From Isohypsibius dastychi (Eukaryota > Tardigrada > Eutardigrada > Parachela > Isohypsibiidae), in NCBI GenBank assembly GCA_034696485.1, contig JAQIWT010000639.1, forward strand, positions 1 to 16,889: 16,889 nt of DNA. The letters are read 5' to 3'. The position numbers were made by a program, and so were the translations under genes. Numbering within the stretch: the first letter of the stretch is position 1; every line of letters begins with the position of its first letter. Below the pieces are notes generated by a model. It did not search any database. It saw nothing but the letters and a program-made list of their open reading frames with translations, and was not told the DNA's origin. Below are positions 1 to 10,400 of the stretch, piece by piece.

Positions 1-90
1 GGGGGGGGGGGGGGGGGGGGAGGGGGACAAAAAACCTTCACAGCATACTGTAACACCAACCTTTGACGCTCACCGGGTGGGGGGGGGGGG
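1..90. repeat. Two poly-G tracts
   Basis: Bases 1-20 are an uninterrupted G run at the window edge, so its real length is unknown, followed by A and five more Gs. A second run of 12 Gs spans 79-90, just after GGGT at 75-78. Such tracts can form G-quadruplexes and stall replication. They are also typical places for sequencing or assembly error. Confidence 0.95.
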
Positions 91-636
91 TCCGTAAATT
101 GTCTCCAAATATTTTTAAAATATTAATTAAATTAATTCATTTTGAACTGAATTATTCAATTCACTTTAATTTATATTTACAAAATTCTGTTTCCATATTT
201 TAGGTTTTCAAGCATTATCCAATTCAATTCAAATATCAAGTGTATTTCAAATTATCAGGAAGGTTGTGGAGGCCAACATCTTACAGCTGGGCCATCTACA
301 AAACAATGAAAATAAAAGAAGCAACTTACTGATGAACAAATTGTTCGTCTCGAGTTGTGGGCCTGCCCACCAATCGCAATAAATTCGTTTTCAAGATTCA
401 TGATATCAACTCCAAAAATCAGAAACTCTGATTGCAGAATCGCCGGCGGTCTCTCACTATCACGTGTTTTGCCTTTCCCCTTTTTCACGGTTTGTTTTTT
501 CGGGTTTGTTCATTTTTAAAAATTTTGCCAAGACGGTTTTGAAATTAAAAAAATCCTGAAATGTCGCTCAGTTCTAGTTCTGAATTTCGTTTTTAAATTT
601 GAATTTCGCTCCCTTATGTTTTGCGGAACAGCTTAC
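1..636. other. 3' flank or last intron of DUOX, AT-rich with G tracts
   Basis: No recognisable gene lies here. On the minus strand the region follows the GTAAGC donor of DUOX exon 20. One possible terminal exon is 555-460 (minus). It has a good TTTCAG acceptor and the right phase, and reads DFFNFKTVLAKF and onward for 31 residues to TGA, but it has no similarity to the expected DUOX tail. A minus-strand open frame around 255-488 can be split by a 34-base GT-AG interval and matches nothing I know. The true last exon may lie before base 1. Confidence 0.5.
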
Positions 637-1478
637 TTGGGGATGACGACTTTTGACAAATTCGAGGAATGCCGGTATGTCAGGTCTTCCAAAATGGTTG
701 ACAGCTTTCAATCCGGTAAACAGGCTCTTTTTGGATAACCGTTGGAAATGACTTTCACAGACATACTACAAACACAAGTCCTTTGAAATCAGTCAATAAA
801 ATTTCAAGCGAATGAAACTTACTAGCATAGTTGTTCGAAGATCAAATTTGTGGAAAAACTGTGTGACGAAAATGTGGACCTCCAAAACCCGCGTGACATC
901 TCGCTTCTCGATTTCATGAAGCGCGTCAACAAACCACTCGAACGGCTTATGAGAAGGCGTTATCCACAGGAAGTAAACTTTCTTGCACTTGAAACCAGAA
1001 TGGCGGTTTGTCGAAGTCCCAAAAACCTGAAAACGAAGTAGGTAAAACCAAATCAATCAAAATCCAAACTACATGACTCTGAATTTCAGATTTTATCTTT
1101 CGGTACTGTACTTCCAGTTCCATGCACTTACCAGATCTTTCAGAATGGAAGCGTACGGGGTAACACCCATTCCCGCCCCAACCATCACAACCACCTCATA
1201 TTTGTACCAATCCTGATTCCCGCCGCCAAATGGTCCTTCGATACGAAGTTTGGGAGTTTGGCGAAGACTGGATGAGTTCGGGTCGAAGGCATTCTTCAGC
1301 TTCCAAGTCCAGATTCCATGAGACTTGACATGAACGCTTAGGAAGGCGTCATGTGGCATAGATGTCAATGTGAAGGGATGGGCTTCTTGTGGAGAGAACG
1401 CGGTGCACATTAGACGAATCCACTGGCCTGACCGGAAGTTGAAATGGGGCGGTCGCATGAATTTCAGATAGACGACCT
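637..1478 (-). other. Duox: DUOX FAD- and NADPH-binding dehydrogenase domain (exons 18-20)
   Basis: Exon 18 contains RSGQWIRL and the FAD-contacting HPFTLTSMP (from about residue 1289), then GPFGGGNQDW and the NADPH loop VGAGMGVTPYASIL (about 1355-1368). Exon 19 adds CKKVYFLWITPSHKPFEWF and QFFHKFDLRTTML. Exon 20 adds SLFTGLKAVNHFGRPD and ends at HPQ in phase 0 before a GTAAGC donor. The next family block, an NADPH-binding GVFSCGP followed by a C-terminal aromatic tail, should follow but is not seen in frame in bases 1-636. Confidence 0.93.
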
Positions 1479-4400
1479 CTGCAAAAGAGACAGACTGAAA
1501 AATGAGTGGCTACACCGACAAGAAAACTGCTCAAAATTCGATAAGAAACGGCTAGGTCTCAAAGACATCGCTTTTTTAACTCAATGGAAAAGAAAACTTC
1601 CAAGCACAGTCTGGTTGAAAAAGCTCCATGCCCTGCCAGATTGGTCCTAGATATGCATACCTGATGGTAGAAGCTCAGACTCGATGACTTCCAGTTCGAG
1701 AACTGTCTGCTTGATTCCAATCAACCGGTCAATGACAAACACAATCAGGGGTATGATGAAGAACCACTGAAATCTTGGCTCCTGCAAAGCTCATAATTAT
1801 TACGGTTAGCAATTATCGGTTTCTATTAAAAATGGTGTATAGAAAATCATAAAAAACAAAACAAAACTGGTGTACCAGCTTGTATGATAACACCCACGAT
1901 GTCTATCCTACAAAGAACCGAAACAATGAACTCACCCCGGTCAGACGAGGAAGTCCGTGGATGAGAGTGACGATATAGAAAGCGATATAACCGAACCGAT
2001 GAGTGAGCCAGAAATATCGATAGGCGTGGTCTCGAACAGTTTGAAGAGCGAAGACATACATTATGCATACAATGACAACCAAGATCACCCCAGTCAATCC
2101 TACAAAAAGAAGGAAAATTACAAAAGTGACCTTTCGATGTGAAATTCAGAACTCGGAAGTTCTACGATATAACGTTCATCCATAGACTATTTCCAAATCA
2201 TGATGGTAGTCTTTACCAGTGAGCGATTTGTAGACCCAGTCCGTGAAAGCTGGCGGTGTTGACCCAAAGCTGACTTCTTTGAATAGACACTTCAAATGAT
2301 CAACAGGTTGGGTGGAAACATGGTAGAAATTGATCAAATGGCCGACAGTGTGTATAGCCGAGAAGAATCCTCCAGTCCACGCTGCGATCTTGTGGAAATG
2401 GAGTGAAGAATCCAGTGGAATATATCGCGAGACAAACGTCTCACGAACTCGAGTTATGACATTCCGACAAACAGAGAGAAGTAGGAGACTGTAGCAGACG
2501 CTGATCGCTGCAGCTGATCCGCGAGTTACGGCGATTCCGGCACCCATGACCTTTCGAAGTCCGTTCGTCTCGTTCAGAAACATATAGACTGCAATCAGAA
2601 GTCAGACGTTACAGTCATTCACGTAAAGTGTTCTTCAGATTTGTCTCAGTTTCCGAGATGGAATCCTGATCTTAGTGACTAGTTAAGTATACTAACAGCT
2701 GAACCGTTCGAGCCAAGCGCCGGCAACGACAACGTAGAAGACAACCAAGTAGAATATCTGCTGCTTGTTTTCTTCGAGATATGACATGAAGTGGTTCCAC
2801 CTCCGTCTGATAGCCTGTGATAATCCAGAACATGGTATTTCCATATCATCCACCGCATCCACGAACGTCTGCGTCTTATCAGGGATGGGATCGTCCGATT
2901 TGAGAAACGTCTGGTGAACTCCTGAAAAATAAAGAAGTGATGTTGAAATATTCTTCCGATTATACAGAACTAGCATGTTCAAAACGAGGAAAGCTCAAAT
3001 GCATTTTGTGAACATGAACAAGTTAATTTTCTCCCAATAAAAACAAAAGTTATTACCTTTGAAGTCCAGCCCGACATGCTGCATGTCTTCTTGATGTTGA
3101 TGATCCAAGAATAATGTAAGAAAATCATCAAAGGACAGCCGCTTTTTGTCCTGTAACCCGTATGTTTCAAATATTTTCCAGGTAACCGCATCGATTCCAG
3201 TGGCGCCTTTTTGAGACGCTGTCATGTCCAGCAAACTCCTGCAAAAATAGAAACGCATGGCCATTAGACAACACTCAGAAATATCAAATGCTGAGCGCGA
3301 AACATCTACAAAATACGACAGTTACGTCAACATTACTGTACTTAAAGGTCTTCAGCTTTACTATATTTCGGCAGCGGTGACGAATGTAGAAATAACCCAC
3401 AATCTACAATCTCTTATCACTGCATATGATCATTGAAATTTCCCGGTTATTTCCATAACGAATCAAACTAACTTAAAGGAAATTTAGCATCGCAAGACAA
3501 ATCCAGCCGTACCGTAGTAGATCAAAGAGTTGAGCATGCTCAATCATTCCTGAGCCGTCGGCATCACACATGTCGAACAATATGCGAAGGCGCTCCTTGG
3601 CATCCCCATGAGCAAAGTGGAGTATGAGATCAAGAAACTGCTGGAAGGAAATCTTTCCTTCGCCAGCTTTGTCGATACAGTTGAACATCTTCTGAATGAA
3701 AGCACAGGTCGGCTTCATGGCAAGAGCTTCGGCAAAGTCAGTTTTGGTCAGTTTGAGCTGCATGGCTTCCTCGCAATCCTTGAGTTCTTCCGGCGAGCGC
3801 ACCGATTTATCCATTCCAAATGCCTGTGGAAGCAATCGTGTTACAAAGTACAGTAGTATTCGTTATTAGCGCAATCTACTGTTGCGCAGTTGGGTTTCTG
3901 TGAATTCTGAATGAAAATTTGTCCTTACCCGTGCATACGCAATCTTGAAGAACTTTTCCAGCCGGCGTTGTCGTTTTTCTTTGGTTTCCGCCGTCGCATA
4001 AATGTGTTCATGAGAAGTCGGAGTAATAACTAGCTCCTTCTCATCCGCTTTCAAATACTGACTCAGCTTGCTGACGAATTTTGTTCTCAATATAATATCC
4101 TCGAAAATCAGCACCAAGTCATGTTCCTTATGAATTCTCAACAACGCCATCGGATCCAACGTGCAATCAGCGGTAACCTCCAACAACATGGCATGGACAG
4201 ATTTGGTATGAATTGTGCGCAGACGATCACCCTTCCGGTTCTCCACATGAATCTTCCCATCTTGACAGAATTTGATTTTGATGAACCGGCGTTCATTTTG
4301 ATGGAGCCACTCGACCGCGACGAGCTTTTCATGAAATACTGTCTCGCCATAGTTGGATGAGAGAGTGTTATCCTGGTGGAATTTCAGATACTTCCTGCGT

Positions 4401-7400
4401 TTCCGGCGGCGGTATTTCAGAAGCAAATACGCCGATAACAAGGATACTACAAATAGAATAGGATGAAACTTTGACTCGTAGAAGATCTTGAACAACTGAA
4501 GTCGTAGAAAACTGGTGAAATCGACGAAAGGCTTTAGAGTTAACGATATCGCCACCATAAAGGGTAAGTGAATTTACTCGGCTATTAGATTAATGAGCTA
4601 AAGTTCAATTCATTGAAATTTTTTTGCAACTTCTTATAGCAATCTTTCTAGAAGTAATCTGAAACGAAATTAATTCCACCACTTTCTAACTTACGGATTG
4701 GAATGAATGCAACGAGGACACAGGTGTACATGTAGGCGACTTCGTTTCCGGAGAACAAATCTGCGTTCACCCCGCCTAAGAGAACGCAAGGTTTCAGCAT
4801 GGATCCCTTGATCTGCGCTGGTTGCTGGCATGGATCACCTGAAAATACATTAGTTTCATCACAGATACATATTATGGAGAGTTTCGACACGATGAGAAAA
4901 GTTAGTTGACTTCCAAAAATGGACTTTGAAAAGAAACAAATTTCAAACAGATGCGAAATGATTTTACGGATTTCAAATTTGTTTATGGAGGCCCTAAATT
5001 TGAGCTTTTGCAACACGAAATACTAACTTGAATCGCGAAAAGCTATGGACACATGATCTCACCGTCATGCCAGAAAAAAACGTTTTTCTGGATCGCTTCC
5101 GCCGGAATATCCGTCGAAGAAATAATCACATCATACAGAGTGGTATTCCGAATCGCCCAAATTTCCTCCCGGCTAAATAACCCATTTTCCTCATTCTCAA
5201 ACCAAAATCGATCCGCATCCCGCAGTCGAAAAAATTGCTCTTTGATAATCTGTGAGAACAGCGGACCCGGCTTAGTTCCATCGCATTCCAACATTCCGCC
5301 GATATAAATGTCGATGTCATCCAGTTGACCGTGATACAGTTCGTTCAGGTTATCAAACATTTCAGGCTCGGTTTTAGAGAGTTCCTTGTTGATGTCCGAC
5401 CAGCTGGTGACCGAGGATAGTTTGTATGCGCGACGAGCGGTGTTGTAATCCGGAAGTCCATAGTCACGTCCTCGCATGATATTCACAGCCGCCAGATCGC
5501 GTCGCGAGAATTCGATTGGCCCAAAAATATGATCTAAAATAAGAAACGATGATAACTACAACAAGAAAAATGATGAAAAAAATCAGTCAAAATATCTGAA
5601 AGACCTGAAAATCTCACCTGTTATTAATCTGCAATTTTTTTTACGGAAAATAGTGTTTTTAAAATAATTTTATTTATGATATTGCACCTCGAAGGTCATC
5701 GATGATGATTGCATCTTCACGTTCAGCGATCTGGGATGACAGACCCATCAGGATAGGCTCGATTCCGCCGACTTCATCCAGCATGACTTGCGAGTCAAAC
5801 CACATGTTGCAAAGACGATGCGCCGGAAATCCATCTTCGGTCGGTTTGAAATGGCATTTTGTGTCCCTGAAAACAATTTCATTGCAGGTCATTCATTACA
5901 CAAATTTGAATAAACATGGGAAATCAGATAAACGAATAAAAGTCAAACCCATACATTTTTTAGAGATCTGGGCATTAATAAGAACTCAAATATTGTACAA
6001 ATTAAATAGGCAACTGCTCCCGGGAAAAATGAGAGAAATATAAGGAGCGGAAAGGAATGAAATGTTTATGATGTATTTCGAAAATCGAGTTCTTACCTGA
6101 CGAAAAGTCCGGCTGGAACTTGGGTGTGTCCAAAACGGAAAGCGGCGGCTTGGAAGACATCAGATATTCCGGGATGAACATCTGGTTGGTAACCTTGAAA
6201 GAAAAATATGAATCATCCAAATCAAACGAAAAGTCTAAATACATTTAATCGCAAATTCATGTGGATACTTTGAACAGAAATTAATTAGTCAAGGCAAGAC
6301 AGAGACGGTGCAGAAAACTGGTGCCACTTCCGGCAAACAACCTCTAAATGCAGAAACAAATAGATCGAATCATACGGCGCAGAGGAATTACAAAATCTGA
6401 TGAATTCCGAACTATGCTGGCCTAAATACTATTTTGAGCACTTCCATACATCGTTTCGTAACCTTGACCCAAACTCACTTGTCACTACAACCACTCACCA
6501 TTGTACGGTTCGATAGGGACATCCAAGAACGCCGGCAGATACTCATAAAGCGCAATATTCTAGAACAAAGAAATAGTCTATGGTCAGAAGATCGCTTTTC
6601 GATCTACACGAAAAACTCATTTGCAAAACTGAAATTTTCGTTTTCATTTCACCTGCAAGATTGCGATGACCCATCGGCGAGCCTGCTGGAAAATATCCTC
6701 GTCACTCCAGTTCGGATGCGCCAGTTTCACTCTTCTGGCCATGACGTTGTGAAATCGGTAGAATAAAATATTCAGGGTCAAAATGGGCGGATGTTGGTTC
6801 GACCGCGGATCACCAAGCACTGTAACCAGTTAAAATAACACAAATATTCTGGTGCTGCCCAAAGAACATGTCAGGCAAAAAATGTGCAGGAGGTACGGTA
6901 CGAGTACTGCAGTACATGAGTACTGTACTGATTTTAAACGAGATTCTTGATATGCATCTGGGCTATAAATCAAGCAACATGTCTATATTTGTAGAAACGG
7001 GGTCTCTGCGAAGTTCGAATCAAACTCATTCAATCCGAAATCTGCGCTTAAATATCAGCTGTGTAATCAACTTCATAATTTCCAATATAATTTTTGTTAA
7101 ACTATGTTTTAAAATATTCTAACTCCATCATGGCAAAATAAAATCGCTGAATATTTTTGAGAAGTAATTTCGCTTTAGGAGTAACTAGGCCCGATGTAAC
7201 TCCTTTCAAACTGTTCAACTTAAAGTTGACGAAAATTATCACACTTAATGCGAGGAGAACAAACTCACGGTAAAGACGTGTTGGATCCAGAAACTTGTTG
7301 AGTTTACTGGGAGCCGGATTATCAATCGGCGCATTGATTTTGTTCCGCGGTGGCATGTTAGTCTCTGCTTCAATATTGAACATTCCGTCCTTAAACGCCC

Positions 7401-10400
7401 GCATATTCATCGTCCAGATTTCTTTGGTCGAATAAATGGCACTTCCATCAATCCAACTGGTCATCAAGTTCATCTGCGCTCTTGGGCTATTCGGACTCTG
7501 TCCAGTGCGCTGGTCATATTTGGTCCGCAAAACCGGCATAGATTTGCTTCCCTGGCAGTCGGGGTCAAAATTTGGATCACAGGTTTCGATTGGAATTTTG
7601 AGCAACTCGATCGGGCAGCCATGTTCCGTTCCTTGAAGAATATCAAAGGCCAGAAACTCTCCGAAGAAAGCCAACATGGTGGTACGGTTTCTGGAGCTAG
7701 GGATTCCATCACCACCGCGCATAAACTTCCGGCTGAGCAAACGGGCATTTGGTTTTGTTGAGGATGAGGATATCATATACACTCCATCCACGTATGAGGT
7801 CGGGGCTTTCCGAACAATATGTGATTCTAAAAAGCAACCGGTAAAATCGAGCATCGAAATAAAATCGTAAACATATTGTTCATGCGAGTTCAAATTCATA
7901 AATCATAATTCTGGAACTGGTTGATCATAAACCGCATGTCGGAAGCAACTATGATTTTCTGGTATAAAGAAATATTATAAGGTATATTATCTGGTACAAG
8001 AAATATTCAACAGTGAGATACAATACAATACTGTAGTACAATTTAAACTTTCAAGAAACGATTTCGGCGCACTTCGAATGATATTTTTGAATCTTTTGAA
8101 AATAGTTTTTCTCTGGTATTGAGCATGTTCTCACCGATTGAACCCCACTCGGGATGAGCGATATTGTTGTACCATCCGTCATAGCGTTGATATTCAGTTG
8201 GGTACTTCCGGTCCGAGAATGATGATGATTCTGAAAAGACCACAAGAATATTTAATAAACCGCAAGATTCCTTGAGATTTAGCGATTTCGTTTCGTACAA
8301 CCGGATGTATTCCCATTGTCTGCCTGGATTAAAACTCACAAGAAATTCAATTGTACCACAACCCGCATTGGATATTTAATTAGTACAATTAATTTTGCAA
8401 CAAAATTTCGAAGGTCATTTTAAACGCAATATCAGAAAAAGCAATTGCAACTACAGATATAGAAGCCTTTTCATGTTTTTCGGTATTTTCATTTACCGTG
8501 TAGTTTTCTTGATTGTTTTACCGCAAATCGGAAATGTGTCATGAGGGTTTATCTCACCTCCCCATAAATTACAGAATTACGCACACGTTACGAATTACGA
8601 TAAATGTTTCGCTAAACAAAACACCAGTCTGTGTTTTTTTCTTGCTTTTGCGAACAAAATCAGACGGTGGAGTAATTACCTGCCGGAAACACATAATCTT
8701 TGAAAGAGTTGACATAACAAACGTGACACAATCCGGCTATACTCTCAGCTGATGAACAAGTTCAGATGGTTTTTAGAGCGATCAGCTTAGCGCCACTAAG
8801 TATTCGTCTTATAACTCGTTATCGCATTTCGTTAACACAAATCCCGGCTCAGCGGAAAACAATGAGATGAATTATATGCGGCAGTACTTCTCGCACCTAA
8901 TAATCTTCTCCTCTCAAATTACCACACTTTATAATTAAGAACTCAATTTCAACGAATGAAATTCGTTTAGCTGCAAAACATGACAACAGTTTCAACTTTT
9001 TCTCGAGTTCCGGTTCAGAATGCATACATCAAGCTTAAGCTGTCGATTGAAACTATTTCCAACCACAATATTTACCGGAAAGATTAATCAGAGTTACCTA
9101 ATATTTTGATCTCGAAAAATGCAGACACGGTCTTTAATTTGAATTTTTCGCCACGCAAACGAACAAAGTCATCGACAGAAACGATGTGTACGAAATTCCG
9201 TTTCGATTATGCGGAAGAGGAGTGGGTCAAGAAGTGAGTACTTTACGCTCGCCGAGATATGTCCAACTTGTTCAAACCGGCTGGCGTTTTCTTCAAGTCC
9301 ACACGCAATTTCTTACTCATAAAAAACAGCTGCTATTCGCGGTCAAGATTGCCAATAAAACAGAAGCTCTTGCCACTTTCTACGAATAAAACAATCATCA
9401 AAAAACAACCGAAACGCTGAAACAAGTCGATTACTGAATGGTAATAAAAACGAATTGATTTTCATCATGGTTTTCTGCAATTTGCTCAAAAATTTGTTAC
9501 GAAAAATGGCGTGGCGGAAAAAGCGACCTAAGCTGAGAACAGCATTATTTTTCTCTTCAGAAATACGTGAACTGACTCGGTCAAAGATAATTTTGCAACA
9601 ACACCATGTCAAACTGAAGTCAAATAAACTCTGTAAGCAAAAAATGCGGAAACGGCGGAAACGAAAAATCAGGAAGAAATGTCAAGTTAAAACTGTAAAA
9701 TGTTAATTTTATTTTCTGAAACAGTGACGATCGAAATCAAACGACCCGATTCAAATTAATTCTATATTGCGGTAAAGTAAAGTGAATGAGCGCTCGCGCG
9801 TGCGAGTTTGCGATCGTGCTCTGGGGAGAAGCTCGAATCTGTTCAGCAATTGAAACTACACGACCCTCATCAAACTCCAACTGACTTACCGGCAAATGAT
9901 GTCAATCCGAGCAATAAGATCCACCAAGACACCGAGATCAAATTTATAACGTCTTTTCCTGGATCACCTGTCAACACAAGAACATCAGCGTTTGAACGCC
10001 ACGGATATAATATTGGAGCAATGTTGTTCCACTTTGTCCATCATATTTCAAGTGAGAAAACGAGTACCAAATCAACTAGATATCAACGAGAATCTCTTGT
10101 GTTAAGTATGTTCCGGAATTAACTGAGGAAATTGTTGATTTCCAAAAAGTATTGAAGAAGACATTCTGGCGTTTGTCCTCAAAGATGATAGTCAGTTCAG
10201 AATAAAAACCAAAAGAAAGTGGGTAAAAAAAATCGTTAAGCCACGAATTTGACAGCGTAGCTGCCATTCAGTAAAGTTCTGGAATCTGGATGCGAGTTTC
10301 ATTCAATTTAATTGAGCTGTTCGATTACTTAAATAATAAATACAATTGAGAGTAATTTGTGAATGTCAGTGGCTTCAACTGGATTCCGGACTTCTAGTTT

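Noticed and set aside
255-488. Minus-strand open frame with a short intron-like interval (GTAAGT to TTTGTAG, 34 bases)
   Set aside because: It does not match the expected DUOX tail or any family I know, has only a GTG start, and the interval is very short for an intron.
1444-1650. Plus-strand ORF of 68 codons
   Set aside because: It overlaps DUOX exon 18 and its intron on the other strand and has no independent support; it is a shadow.
8043-8339. Longer open frame through DUOX exon 3 as a possible N-terminus with a hydrophobic CGLLNILVVF run
   Set aside because: There is no in-frame ATG, and the TTTTCAG acceptor at 8231 plus the upstream signal-peptide exon give a better, phase-consistent model.
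9467-9706. 79-codon very basic plus-strand ORF in DUOX intron 2
   Set aside because: The composition follows from A-rich sequence, there is no family match, and it is antisense to a large intron.
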